From: CAVQCT01 sp964371785
GTDB taxonomy: Bacteria; Zixibacteria; MSB-5A5; GN15; FEB-12
Direction: 5' to 3'
Assembly: GCA_964371785.1 (NCBI GenBank)
Contig: CAYJOL010000006.1
Span: forward strand, 62,001 to 126,000
DNA: 64,000 nucleotides
Below, piece after piece: positions 49,533 to 59,369 of this stretch; position 1 is the stretch's first letter; each line of letters starts with the position of its first letter. Position numbers and translations under genes: made by a program. The notes below the pieces were generated by a model. The model was not told the origin of the DNA. It ran no database searches and was given only the letters and a program-made list of their open reading frames with translations.

Positions 49533-51566
49533 ATGGCAGAGGCCAGAACTTCTTCAAAATCCGCGGAAGCAAAGCAATCCAAACGGAAAGCGGCGACTTC
49601 CAAAAAAACCAAAAAAACCAAAACCAAAATCACCAAGACGGACGTTCAGTCAAGCCAGGTCGTAACGACTGTTGATCGCGAAATCAAGGCTGAAAAAGTC
49701 CGTACTGAACGTCATCGGCGCGTGGCTGAAAGAGCCAAGGTTCGCGCTGAGATGCCTGCGCAGACTGTCGAATCGGAAGTCGATCGCGTACGCATTACCG
49801 ATGTATCCGGTGTCATCTACGACGACCCTGAGTACCAAAAGATGGTGGAGATGTATGATTCCACGATCAAGTCTATCAGGGAAGGCGAGATTGTCAGCGG
49901 CACAGTTCTTGGTGTGACCAGAGACGATGTGATCGTCGACGTCGGATTCAAGTCCGAAGGGATCATCCCGATCAACGAATTCATCACCCCGCTCAACATC
50001 AAGGTTGGTGATCCGATCGAAGTTTACCTCGAGCAGATCGAGGACTCGAACGGCCAATTGATTCTGTCCAAGCAAAAAGCCGACTTCATGCGGGTGTGGG
50101 ACAAGATTCGCGAAGTTCACGACAGCGGAGAAACGATCGACGGCCGTGTGGCTCGCCGGATCAAGGGCGGACTTGTGGTCGACATCATGGGTGTCGACGC
50201 CTTCCTGCCGGGTTCCCAGGTCGCGCTTCGTCAGGTGCCGGATTTCGATGCCCTGTTGAACCAGATGATGACTGTCAAAATCATCAAAATCAACAAGGCT
50301 CGCCGGAATATCGTGGTGTCGCGACGGGTCGTGCTCGAAGAAGAGCGCGAGTCGATGCGCGAGCAGCTACTGACGGACATCGCTGTCAGTCAGGTGCGCC
50401 AGGGTATCGTGAAGAACATCACCGATTTCGGCGTCTTTATCGATCTCGGCGGTGTCGATGGTCTGCTGCATATCACCGATATGTCGTGGGGCCGGATCCG
50501 TCATCCCTCCGAACTCGTGTCGCTGGGTGACAAGATCGACGTCAAAATTCTGGATATCGATGAAAAGACGTCCCGTATTTCTCTTGGGTTGAAGCAGATG
50601 ACGGCTTACCCGTGGGAGAATATCGAAGAAAAATACCCGGTCGGCAAGAAAGTCACCGGTCGTGTGGTCTCCATCACCGACTACGGCGCGTTTGTCGAAC
50701 TTGAGAAGGGTATTGAGGGACTTATTCATATATCGGAAATGTCCTGGACCCAGCATATCAAACATCCCTCCAAGATCATGAATGTCAATGATACGGTTGA
50801 GGCGGTGGTGTTGTCCGTGGACAAGGATAACGAGAAAATCTCCCTCGGCATAAAGCAGATGGAGCCGGATCCGTGGGGAACGATTGATCAGAAATATCCG
50901 ATCGGCAAGGTCATCTCCGGCAAGGTCCGGAACCTGACCGCATTCGGAGCCTTTGTCGAGCTCGAAGAGGGTATCGACGGCCTGGTGCACATTTCTGACA
51001 TGTCGTGGACCAAGCGGATTCAACATCCTTCCGAAGTGATGAAGAAGGGTGATAAGGTCGATGTCAAGGTAATCAAGATCGATCATGAGAATCGCCGGAT
51101 TTCGCTGGGTTCGAAACAGCTCATCGAGGATCCGTGGCCCGAGATCGCCAAGAAGTACGCGATCGGCACCGAGTCTCTCGGCACGGTGACGAAAGTGATG
51201 GATCGTGGTGTTATTGTGGATCTTGACAATACGGTTGAAGGTTTTGTCCCGAGCGCCCAGCTTGGAAGCAAAGACCTGACCGATCCGACCGGCGTGTTCA
51301 AGGAAGGTGAACAGATTCCTCTGCAGGTGATAGAGTTCGACCGCTACCAGCACAAGATTGTGTTGTCGGTGGGCGCCTATTATCGTAAGCGGGAGCGCAC
51401 CGAACTGGACAGCTTCCTGTCGCAACATACCGCCGCGGCGCCGAGCGCAATGGCGGACGCGATGCCTGACGAACTCAGGCATGCGGCTCAGGAAATGACT
51501 GCCGAGTCATCCGATGAATCCGCTGCAGTGGAGAGTCCCGAGGCGGACGACGATCAGAACGCATAA
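49533..51566 (+). CDS. rpsA: 30S ribosomal protein S1
   Basis: A 677-residue protein with six S1 OB-fold repeats, for example GIVKNITDFGVFIDLGGVDG, GRVVSITDYGAFVELEKGIE and GKVRNLTAFGAFVELEEGID. S1 binds mRNA and brings it to the 30S subunit. An unusual N-terminal extension of about 90 residues is rich in Lys, Ser and Thr before the first repeat. The C-terminus is acidic. It has its own promoter and terminator. Confidence 0.96.
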   Translation: MAEARTSSKSAEAKQSKRKAATSKKTKKTKTKITKTDVQSSQVVTTVDREIKAEKVRTERHRRVAERAKVRAEMPAQTVESEVDRVRITDVSGVIYDDPEYQKMVEMYDSTIKSIREGEIVSGTVLGVTRDDVIVDVGFKSEGIIPINEFITPLNIKVGDPIEVYLEQIEDSNGQLILSKQKADFMRVWDKIREVHDSGETIDGRVARRIKGGLVVDIMGVDAFLPGSQVALRQVPDFDALLNQMMTVKIIKINKARRNIVVSRRVVLEEERESMREQLLTDIAVSQVRQGIVKNITDFGVFIDLGGVDGLLHITDMSWGRIRHPSELVSLGDKIDVKILDIDEKTSRISLGLKQMTAYPWENIEEKYPVGKKVTGRVVSITDYGAFVELEKGIEGLIHISEMSWTQHIKHPSKIMNVNDTVEAVVLSVDKDNEKISLGIKQMEPDPWGTIDQKYPIGKVISGKVRNLTAFGAFVELEEGIDGLVHISDMSWTKRIQHPSEVMKKGDKVDVKVIKIDHENRRISLGSKQLIEDPWPEIAKKYAIGTESLGTVTKVMDRGVIVDLDNTVEGFVPSAQLGSKDLTDPTGVFKEGEQIPLQVIEFDRYQHKIVLSVGAYYRKRERTELDSFLSQHTAAAPSAMADAMPDELRHAAQEMTAESSDESAAVESPEADDDQNA

Positions 51567-51598
51567 GTGTTCCGAAAGGTCACTTCCTATATATCAAA

Positions 51599-51626
51599 GC
51601 AGGTTGCAGACGCAACCTGCTTTTTT
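51599..51626 (+). terminator. Terminator after rpsA
   Basis: GCAGGTTGC/GCAACCTGC (51599-51607 and 51612-51620), 4-nt loop, then six T. Confidence 0.9.
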
Positions 51627-51636
51627 GTGGGGGGAT

Positions 51637-53007
51637 TTATGAAATGCCAGAACGATTCAATTTTGAGACGGTGAAACGATATTTGCCCGACTTCTCCGTT
51701 TGAATCTGATCGACCAGTTCAAACTTCACCACCGACAAGCCCGTCAGCAATTTCTTTAGAGCTCCGGTGTAGTACTTCCGGACGGTTTCGGGGACTGAGT
51801 CCATGGCGCCAAAACGCACAAGTACGGTATTTAGGTCCTCCTGGACGAACTGAACCTGGCCGATACACGGTCCGCGGTCGATCAGCGATCCCAATGAAAT
51901 GGTCGAGATAAACGCTCCTTGCGTGTCATAAAAACCATCGACCGTTCGTCCGATGACACTGTCCAGCAGCGGATAGGGAAGTCCGCAGTCACAGGTCTTT
52001 GGACTCAGCGCACCGACATCGCCAATTTCGTAGCGGATCAACGGCATAGCAAAGTTGAGCAAGTCGGTGACAACAATTTTGCCCGGCTGGCCGGACTCGG
52101 CCTGCCGTCCGTCGCGAATGACCTCCAGAACCACCGAATCAATGGCGATATGTTTTCCCTTGTGAAGATGGCATTCGGCCGCGGTCGTGCCGTGCTCGCG
52201 TGAAGCGTAGAGGTCAAAAACCGGCACCCCGAATCCGGATTCAATCTGCTGCCGCTGATGTTGAGACAGAGGTTCTCCCGTACATACGACTGCTTTCAGG
52301 CCGGGGATGTTCAACCCCTCCCTGCGCATGAATTCAGCCTCACGAAAGGCCGGGGAAGTGAAGCACCGTATGACGGCAGGCTGGAATTGTCGCAAATTGT
52401 CATAGATTCGCCGGGCGGTGTGCTCAGTGATCCGTCCACCGTAGAACAGATGCGTTCTCTTTACGATATGGTCCTTCAAGGTGTGTTTCCACCCTGACGG
52501 CGGCTCAATATCCTGAATCGCCGGCCAGAGGTAGGTTACCCGTTCGTACGGACGCCAGCCGGCCCACGAGTCCGAACGCCATTGCAGCGCGAGTCGTTGT
52601 GCCCTGCACGCATTGTCCCTGTTGAACGGCATTTTTTTACCTCTGGTCCCACCGGTCGTGGTACTGTGATATGACTCGGCCCCCAAATTCCAGGCGCACA
52701 GCTCGCCCTTGCCTGAGCGCACCTTGTCCTGCTTGAGCACGGGCAACACCGCGAGGTCATCGAGACACCGGACAGTTCCCGGATTGAATGCGGCCTGATC
52801 AAAGATTCGACGGTAATAGCGGGTGTACTTGTAGGCGTGGATGAACAGTGCTCTCAGTTTCTTTATCTGGATAGCTTGAAGTTCATCGGAACTGAAATCG
52901 TCATGTTTTGCGTATGCGTGGAATTGTGTAAAAACCCCGGGCGCGTGTTCGTACCGTCGATAATAAGCAGGTCCGAGCAGGCGGGTAAAGTAACTGCCAA
53001 CGTCCAT
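51637..53007 (-). CDS. CapK/phenylacetate-CoA-ligase-like AMP-forming enzyme
   Basis: A 456-residue member of the coenzyme F390 synthetase/CapK/PaaK branch of adenylating enzymes. HSTTTGGTRGKKMPFNRDNA is the nucleotide-binding loop; VFDLYASREHGTTAAECHLH and PLIRYEIGDVG follow. A CDCG motif may bind metal. Homologues often occur in polysaccharide or lipid-conjugation loci. The adenylated substrate is unknown. Convergent with rpsA, isolated from related genes. Confidence 0.8.
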   Translation of the reverse strand: MDVGSYFTRLLGPAYYRRYEHAPGVFTQFHAYAKHDDFSSDELQAIQIKKLRALFIHAYKYTRYYRRIFDQAAFNPGTVRCLDDLAVLPVLKQDKVRSGKGELCAWNLGAESYHSTTTGGTRGKKMPFNRDNACRAQRLALQWRSDSWAGWRPYERVTYLWPAIQDIEPPSGWKHTLKDHIVKRTHLFYGGRITEHTARRIYDNLRQFQPAVIRCFTSPAFREAEFMRREGLNIPGLKAVVCTGEPLSQHQRQQIESGFGVPVFDLYASREHGTTAAECHLHKGKHIAIDSVVLEVIRDGRQAESGQPGKIVVTDLLNFAMPLIRYEIGDVGALSPKTCDCGLPYPLLDSVIGRTVDGFYDTQGAFISTISLGSLIDRGPCIGQVQFVQEDLNTVLVRFGAMDSVPETVRKYYTGALKKLLTGLSVVKFELVDQIQTEKSGKYRFTVSKLNRSGIS

Positions 53008-53260
53008 ACAGCCTCCACTATTGGCGTCGCTTTTCCCTCGTAGATTCCTGTTGACGAACGATCCACCCTATCAATCCGATGCCCGACAGGTGCACCAAGT
53101 GATTTGATGCCGCGACGTTTGTATGTACTATATCGGAAGAGTGATGCCGGAATCAAGCATTAAAGGAGGTAAAAGGATTCAGTAATTCACGATTTCTTGG
53201 CCGTCATCGCCGTAACTTACTTCTTGCCAAAGGTCTTTTGTTGGCTTACCATTTAAAGCT

Positions 53261-54313
53261 ATGAAACTCGGTATCATTGGAAAACCACAGAGCGGCAAAA
53301 CGACGATTTTTAATGCTGCTTCAGGACAACAGGAATCCGTCGGCGACTATTCTCAGGCCTCTCACCGGGCAGTCATAAAAGTTCCCGATCAACGGATAGA
53401 TCGTCTGGCCGAGCTGGTGTCGCCCAAAAAGAAGACCTATGCCGAGATTGAGTTCCTTGATGCTCCCGGGTTTACGGGAAAGGGCAAGGAGTCCGGAGCG
53501 GTTGAGATCAGCCAGGAAATCCGGCAGATGGATGCTCTGATTCTTACCGTGGACGGCTTTTCACCCGACTCGGCGCCGTCGAGAGACGTTACCGACCTGA
53601 TCGATGAGATGATCCTGGCCGATCAGGTTGCCATCGAGACGAATATCGAGAAGAAGGGGCGCAAAGCGAAGCTTACCGGCGACAAATCAGGAATCCAGGA
53701 GATCGAGCTGTTGCAGAGATGTCAAAAGGCACTGGAGGCGGAAACGCTGCTCATCGATGCCGAGCTGACCCCCGATGAAGAGAAGTCGCTTCGAGGCTTC
53801 ACTTTCCTGACACAAAAGCCGCTCCTGATTGTTGTGAATATAAGCGAAAGTGATATCGGCCGGACCGAGCAGATTCGGAGTGACTTCTCGAAATTCTTTG
53901 TTCCCGGCAAGAGGGATGTGGCCATTGTTTGTGGGAAGATCGAAATGGAGTTGGTCACCCTTAGCGATGAAGAACGACGGCTGTTTCTGGAGGAACTGGG
54001 AATTAGCACACCGGCTGTCGAACTCGTGATTCAAAAATCTTACTCCCTGCTTGGCCTGATATCGTTTTTGACGGCAGGTGAGCCGGAAGTTCGGGCCTGG
54101 ACAATTCGAAAAGGGACCAATGCCCAGAAGGCCGCTGGCGTCATTCATTCCGATATCGAGCGTGGATTCATACGGGCTGAAGTTGTGGCATACGATGATT
54201 ATGTCGCACTGAAGACGCCCGCCGCCATTAAAGCAGCCGGGAAATCAAGGCTTGAGGGAAAAGAGTATATCATGCAGGATGGTGATGTAGTCTTATTCAG
54301 GTTCAACGTCTGA
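53261..54313 (+). CDS. ychF: YchF/OLA1-like P-loop GTPase/ATPase, divergent
   Basis: A 350-residue protein. The G1 motif is GKPQSGKTTIFNA, unlike the usual GLPNVGKST. VPDQRIDRLAELVSPKKKTY, EFLDAPGFTGKGKESGA and the C-terminal TGS-type region (WTIRKGTNAQKAAGVIHSDI, then ERGFIRAEVVAYDD) identify the family. YchF proteins bind ATP better than GTP and associate with ribosomes. The altered P-loop and DAPG switch-II make this a paralogue rather than the canonical enzyme. Confidence 0.85.
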   Translation: MKLGIIGKPQSGKTTIFNAASGQQESVGDYSQASHRAVIKVPDQRIDRLAELVSPKKKTYAEIEFLDAPGFTGKGKESGAVEISQEIRQMDALILTVDGFSPDSAPSRDVTDLIDEMILADQVAIETNIEKKGRKAKLTGDKSGIQEIELLQRCQKALEAETLLIDAELTPDEEKSLRGFTFLTQKPLLIVVNISESDIGRTEQIRSDFSKFFVPGKRDVAIVCGKIEMELVTLSDEERRLFLEELGISTPAVELVIQKSYSLLGLISFLTAGEPEVRAWTIRKGTNAQKAAGVIHSDIERGFIRAEVVAYDDYVALKTPAAIKAAGKSRLEGKEYIMQDGDVVLFRFNV

Positions 54314-54392
54314 GCGGACCGCGTGTCTGCACTTCTCGGTCCATTTTGCCGATAGTTACAAAAGAATGCACTTTAGTAGAGGATATTAGTAC

Positions 54393-56810
54393 GTGACCGA
54401 AGCCGCTGACAAAATCGCGAAGGATGAATCGCTGGATACCCGAATCCTTCCGATTCTTCCGCTTAAAGGCACTATTGTCTATCCGTACCTGATTGTCCCG
54501 TTGATGATCCAGGATGCGGACCAGACAAGGCTTATCGATGATGCGTTGATGCGTGGGTCGAGAATAGGCATGTTCCTTCAGAAGGACCCCAAAGTGGAGT
54601 CCCCCCAGCCGACGGATCTATTCGATATAGGAACATCCGGCACTATTTTGAAGATGCTTCGGTTCCCCGACGGATCAGTGCGATTTCTGGTGCAGGGACT
54701 GTCGCGTATTCGGATAAAGAGAATTATTTCCGAGTCACCGTACCTCTCGGCGGAAGTGGAAGAGGTTCACGAGATCTCCGGAAACCAGGTAAAGGTCGAG
54801 GCGCTTCAACGGAGTTTGCTTCAGCTGGTCAAGAAGCTTGTTGAACTTTCGCCCAACCTGTCCGAGGATTTCCATATTTCAGCGATCAACCAGGAGACTC
54901 CTTCCAAGCTGGCCGATTTTGTCGCCTCAAATATGAACATCACGGTTGAACAGAAGCAGGAGATTCTGGAAGAGCTTCACGTGTACGAACGGATGAATCG
55001 GCTGTACAGTATTCTGAATCGCGAGATCGAGGTGCTGGAGGTCTCGCAACAGATTCAGGCGAAAGCCGCCAGCGAACTGGGAAAATCTCAGCGCGACTAT
55101 ATCCTGCGGGAACAGTTGAAAGCGATCAAACGTGAGCTTGGCGACGCGGATGACAACTCGGAACTTGAAGAGTTTGAACGCAAAATCGAGGAAGCGCATA
55201 TGTCCGAGCAGGCAGAACAAGCCGCCCGCAAGGAGCTTGACCGCATCTCTCACATGCAGCCGTCATCGGCCGAATACACGGTCTCGCGGACATATCTGGA
55301 CTGGCTGGTCAGTCTGCCGTGGAGCAAATCCACCAACGACCTTCTTGATCTGAAGAAAGCCAAGAAGGTGCTCGATGAAGATCACTATGATCTGGAAAAA
55401 GTCAAAGACCGTATTCTCGAGTATCTGGCAGTCAGAAAATTGAAATCAGATATAAAGGGACCGATTCTCTGTTTTGTCGGCCCTCCCGGGGTAGGCAAGA
55501 CGTCACTGGGCAAATCGATCGCCCGGGCGATGGGCCGCGAGTTTGTGCGCGTGTCGCTGGGAGGAATGCGCGATGAAGCCGAGATCAGGGGACATCGGCG
55601 GACCTACATCGGCGCCATGCCCGGGCGCGTTATCCAGTCCATTCGCCGCTGCGGCTCGAATAATCCCATCATCATGCTCGATGAAATCGACAAGCTGGGC
55701 GCGGATTTCCGCGGCGATCCATCATCGGCTCTGCTCGAAGTGCTCGATCCGGAGCAGAACGACAGTTTCTCGGATCACTACCTTGAAGTCGCGTTTGATC
55801 TGTCCAAAGTGATGTTCATTACCACGGCCAACTGGCTCGAGCCTATCCCCGCGGTTCTTCGGGATCGCATGGAAGTCATCAATCTCCCGGGATACACGGA
55901 TATCGAAAAGCTTGCGATTGCCAAAAGACACCTCATTCCCAAGCAACTGGAGAATCATGGTCTGAGCGACGAGAGACTGGCGTTTCAGGACGAGGCGATT
56001 AAGACGATAATCGACGGCTACACACGTGAGGCGGGATTGCGCAATCTCGAGCGTGAGATTGCCTCGGTAGTGCGCAAATCGGCGCGGAAAGTGGCCACCG
56101 GGTACAAGAGCAAGATTACCGTGGGAGCGCGTGATATCGCGAAGGTGCTCGGTCCGACCAGATTCGTGCGCGAGGGCCTGGGAGGAATCAGCCGGATCGG
56201 CGTGGTTTCCGGCCTCGCCTATACCGCGTACGGCGGCGAAGTGCTGTATGTTGAGGCCACCACTATGGAAGGCCGTAATAATCTGGTCCTCACGGGGCAT
56301 CTGGGCGATATCATGAAAGAGTCCGCCCAGGCGGCGCTATCGTTCATCCGATCCAACAGCGTCGAATTGAAAATTCCTCAGGATTCTTTCGAGAACAAAG
56401 ATATTCACATTCATGTGCCTTCAGGCGCCACGCCAAAGGACGGCCCGTCCGCAGGTATAACTATTGTGGTTGCCCTGGCCTCGTTATTCACCAAACGAAC
56501 CGTGAAACCCTGTCTTGCCATGACCGGAGAGATTACTCTTCGCGGGCAAATCCTTCCAATTGGCGGCCTAAAGGAAAAACTCCTCGCGGCATACCGAACC
56601 GGTATTGATACCGTGATTCTTCCCAAGGAGAACCAAAAGGACACCGTGGATCTTCCGAAGGAAATCAAAAAGAACGTTAAGCTGAAATTCTTTTCGGATG
56701 CATTGACCGCCGTGAAGTTCGCGCTGGATTCGCACGGCGCTGACGGCGGTAAAATCAATTGTGAAAAGAAGGGTGAACGAACGAGCCGGACGAGGAGGTC
56801 GACTCGATGA
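54393..56810 (+). CDS. lon: Lon ATP-dependent protease
   Basis: An 805-residue protease starting at GTG. N-terminal substrate-binding domain (about 1-210), AAA+ with GPPGVGKTSLGKSIA (about 363-377) and IIMLDEIDK, and a C-terminal serine/lysine dyad protease with KDGPSAG (Ser686) and Lys729 in GGLKEK. It degrades misfolded and regulatory proteins. It overlaps nnr by ATGA. Confidence 0.97.
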   Translation: MTEAADKIAKDESLDTRILPILPLKGTIVYPYLIVPLMIQDADQTRLIDDALMRGSRIGMFLQKDPKVESPQPTDLFDIGTSGTILKMLRFPDGSVRFLVQGLSRIRIKRIISESPYLSAEVEEVHEISGNQVKVEALQRSLLQLVKKLVELSPNLSEDFHISAINQETPSKLADFVASNMNITVEQKQEILEELHVYERMNRLYSILNREIEVLEVSQQIQAKAASELGKSQRDYILREQLKAIKRELGDADDNSELEEFERKIEEAHMSEQAEQAARKELDRISHMQPSSAEYTVSRTYLDWLVSLPWSKSTNDLLDLKKAKKVLDEDHYDLEKVKDRILEYLAVRKLKSDIKGPILCFVGPPGVGKTSLGKSIARAMGREFVRVSLGGMRDEAEIRGHRRTYIGAMPGRVIQSIRRCGSNNPIIMLDEIDKLGADFRGDPSSALLEVLDPEQNDSFSDHYLEVAFDLSKVMFITTANWLEPIPAVLRDRMEVINLPGYTDIEKLAIAKRHLIPKQLENHGLSDERLAFQDEAIKTIIDGYTREAGLRNLEREIASVVRKSARKVATGYKSKITVGARDIAKVLGPTRFVREGLGGISRIGVVSGLAYTAYGGEVLYVEATTMEGRNNLVLTGHLGDIMKESAQAALSFIRSNSVELKIPQDSFENKDIHIHVPSGATPKDGPSAGITIVVALASLFTKRTVKPCLAMTGEITLRGQILPIGGLKEKLLAAYRTGIDTVILPKENQKDTVDLPKEIKKNVKLKFFSDALTAVKFALDSHGADGGKINCEKKGERTSRTRRSTR

Positions 56811-58348
56811 AACTTGTCACCGCCGATCTGATGCGTCGGATCGATCAGGAGACAATTGAACACGCAGGAATTCCCGGTCCGCAACTGATGGAAAATGCCG
56901 GGCGCGGAATTGCCGAACGAATTCTGACTGACATTCTCGAAGCTCCTGGCGGGGTCAAATTCGCCGTTTTCTGCGGGAAAGGAAATAACGGGGGCGATGG
57001 TTTCGTTGTGGCTCGCTACCTCTTTCAGTCGGGAGCCGAGGTCAGCATCTATTACCTGGGCCCAAAAGATCAGCTCTCAAAAGATGCCCGCCTTAATCTT
57101 GACCGCGCCGCCAAGCTGAAACTGCATATTGAATCGATATCTTCAATCGCTAAACTTCCGGACGAACTCGATGTCGATTACATTATTGATGCTATATTCG
57201 GTACCGGTTTCGAAGGCGCGCCTCGGGATCTGAGCGCGGAACTGATTCAATATATCAATCAGCAGATGCTTCCGGTAATCTCGGTAGATCTGCCCTCGGG
57301 ACTCAACGCCGATACCGGCCAGCATGAGGGCGTTGTGATCGACGCCGATCACACGTTTACACTGGCGCTGCCCAAGTACGGTCTGTACGTGTCGCCCGGA
57401 AGGGAACTGGCCGGTTCTGTAGTGGTCGTGCCGATAGGGATTCCCGATGACACGATTGACAAATTCGCGATAACCTGTGACCTCATAATTCCCGAACGTG
57501 TCTCGGAGAATCTGCCGGAACGACCGGCTGATGCGCACAAAGGTATCTTCGGAAAACTGTTTGTTCTGGCCGGGTCGCTCGGGCTGACCGGAGCCGCTGT
57601 ACTGGCAGCCAGGAGTGCACTTCGTGGAGGAGTCGGACTGGTCAAGGTTGGATGCCCGCATTCCGTGCAACCGGTTATTGCTAATGGCATCGTTGAAGCC
57701 ACGACCCTGGCGTTGCCCGATGTTGCCAAGAAGGGCGTCCTCGCCTTGCGGGGTCTGGGCCAGATTCGCAAGGAGATCCAGGAACACGAAGCGGTTGTTA
57801 TTGGCCCGGGAATCGGCCGACACCGGGAAACATTCGAATTGGTCCGCCGACTACTCCTGTCGCTTGAAAAGCCGGCTATCGTCGATGCCGATGGGCTCAA
57901 TGCCCTGGACGGTCACTTGGAAGTACTCGAGAATACGACAGCCGACTTGATTATTACTCCTCATCCGGGCGAGTTCCAACGCCTCACCGGGAAAGTCCCT
58001 CCTGATGACATTCACGAACGAATCGCCATGGCCAGGCAGTTCGCGCTCGAATATCAGACGATACTGGTTCTTAAGGGGAGTCCGACGATAGTAGCGAACA
58101 TCGATGGCACTTGTTTTGTGAATCAAACCGGCAATTCCGGTATGGCTACCGGTGGCACGGGCGATGTGCTCTCGGGGCTGATCGGGTCATTTCTCGCTCA
58201 AGGAATGTCTACAATCGATGCCGCTGTCTGTGGTGTGTACGTGCACGGATATGCGGGTGATTTCGCCGCTAAATACCAGACCGGTCGCACGATGATAGCC
58301 GGAGACCTTATCAACTATTTTCCGGATGTATTCGACCTGCTCGAATAG
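56807..58348 (+). CDS. nnr: Bifunctional NAD(P)HX epimerase/dehydratase
   Basis: A 513-residue two-domain repair enzyme. N-terminal YjeF/NnrE domain (about 1-215): GPQLMENAGRGIAE, FCGKGNNGGDGFVVAR, VDLPSGLNADTG. C-terminal ribokinase-like NnrD domain: HKGIFGKLFVLAGSLGLTGA, DADGLNAL, TPHPGEF and the catalytic GGTGDVLSG. It restores hydrated NADH and NADPH. The start overlaps the lon stop by 4 bp. Confidence 0.96.
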   Translation: MKLVTADLMRRIDQETIEHAGIPGPQLMENAGRGIAERILTDILEAPGGVKFAVFCGKGNNGGDGFVVARYLFQSGAEVSIYYLGPKDQLSKDARLNLDRAAKLKLHIESISSIAKLPDELDVDYIIDAIFGTGFEGAPRDLSAELIQYINQQMLPVISVDLPSGLNADTGQHEGVVIDADHTFTLALPKYGLYVSPGRELAGSVVVVPIGIPDDTIDKFAITCDLIIPERVSENLPERPADAHKGIFGKLFVLAGSLGLTGAAVLAARSALRGGVGLVKVGCPHSVQPVIANGIVEATTLALPDVAKKGVLALRGLGQIRKEIQEHEAVVIGPGIGRHRETFELVRRLLLSLEKPAIVDADGLNALDGHLEVLENTTADLIITPHPGEFQRLTGKVPPDDIHERIAMARQFALEYQTILVLKGSPTIVANIDGTCFVNQTGNSGMATGGTGDVLSGLIGSFLAQGMSTIDAAVCGVYVHGYAGDFAAKYQTGRTMIAGDLINYFPDVFDLLE

Positions 58349-58423
58349 CCTTCGGATTCCTCCAGTGAGACAGTGCTCACCATATCCGTTCAATCCGCTG
58401 ACCATTAATCCGCCAAAATGAAA

Positions 58424-58449
58424 CAGGAGCCTCCGACTGGAGACTCCTG
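58424..58449 (-). terminator. Terminator of the OmpA-type lipoprotein gene
   Basis: Arms 58424-58434 and 58439-58449 (10 of 11 bp paired, 4-nt loop). On the minus strand it is followed by TTTCATTTT. Confidence 0.65.
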
Positions 58450-58512
58450 AGTACGATCTATTGGCTAAAGCATGGGTCGGTATTAGAACGAGTACCGGCT
58501 CTTTGCCCGAAC

Positions 58513-59178
58513 TTATGATGTTTGCTCTTTCGCAACCTGCTTTAGTTTATCATTGGCGAATATCGCGATTTCAACCCGGCGATTCTGCTGGCGTCCTTCC
58601 GGTGTGTCATTGGAGACGGCTGGTTCGGTTTCGCCATAACCCATGACGGTGAACCTGGTGGGATTGACACTGTTACCGGCGAGATACCGGGCAACCGATT
58701 CGCCGCGACGAATCGAAAGGTCCATATTGTGATCTTCGCTTCCGGTCGAATCAGTGTGACCTTCGACCAGGATATTCGTGTTGTCATATTTATTCAGGAT
58801 CGTAGCGAGCTGTTGAAGATTCGACTGGGCTTCGGGTCGAAGGCTTGACTGATCCGTGTCAAAAAGAATTCCCGATGCGAATGTTATTTTGATTCCTTCG
58901 CCTACCCGCTCGATCTTTGCTCCTTGAATATCTTGGCGCATTTCGTCAGCCTGTTTGTCCATGTAATTGCCAATATAGGCACCGGCCGCGCCACCTATGG
59001 CCGCACCGATGATCGCGCCCGCCGCGGTACTTCCGGCTTCATGACCGATGGCCGCTCCGGCAACCGCGCCCGCCGCCGCGCCAATGATTGCGCCTTTGTC
59101 GCGTTTTTTCATCGAGGCACAGCCGGCCAGATTGACTACGACCGCCAGGCCCACCAAGATTACGATTGCTTTTCGCAT
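58513..59178 (-). CDS. OmpA-family lipoprotein with glycine-zipper domain
   Basis: A 221-residue protein. ATG 59178 follows AGGAGG. Lipobox LAGC with Cys20; glycine-zipper segment (about 28-75) of repeated GAxxG; then an OmpA-C peptidoglycan-binding domain with ILFDTDQSSLRPEA, ILVEGHTDSTGSEDHNMDLS and VMGYGETEPAVSNDTPEGRQ followed by QNRRVEI. It probably tethers the outer membrane to the cell wall. Confidence 0.93.
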   Translation of the reverse strand: MRKAIVILVGLAVVVNLAGCASMKKRDKGAIIGAAAGAVAGAAIGHEAGSTAAGAIIGAAIGGAAGAYIGNYMDKQADEMRQDIQGAKIERVGEGIKITFASGILFDTDQSSLRPEAQSNLQQLATILNKYDNTNILVEGHTDSTGSEDHNMDLSIRRGESVARYLAGNSVNPTRFTVMGYGETEPAVSNDTPEGRQQNRRVEIAIFANDKLKQVAKEQTS

Positions 59179-59369
59179 GATTAAGTATACCTCCTGGTTT
59201 GCTCTCCAATTGGAAACGAGCACCTTCACTTTCTTCATTAAATCTACGCATCAGATTTAAGCAAAGCGAGTCTTTTCTGAATCGATAAATAGAATTCCTC
59301 TTGCGTCAGTCGGAAGATGAATCACAGAATCCGGTGGGCGTGAATATCCCGCAACAAGTTAGCCGGTCT

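Noticed and set aside
50367..51482. 371-residue minus-strand ORF inside rpsA
   Set aside because: Antisense shadow with repeated sequence caused by the S1 repeats.
53020..53158. Minus-strand frame with HLVHLSGIGLIGW resembling a rhomboid or membrane fragment
   Set aside because: Only about 40 residues between stops, no start codon or RBS, and the resemblance is too short to trust.
53160..53180. Strong AAAGGAGGT with no gene after it
   Set aside because: No in-frame start codon within range on the plus strand; probably chance or a remnant.
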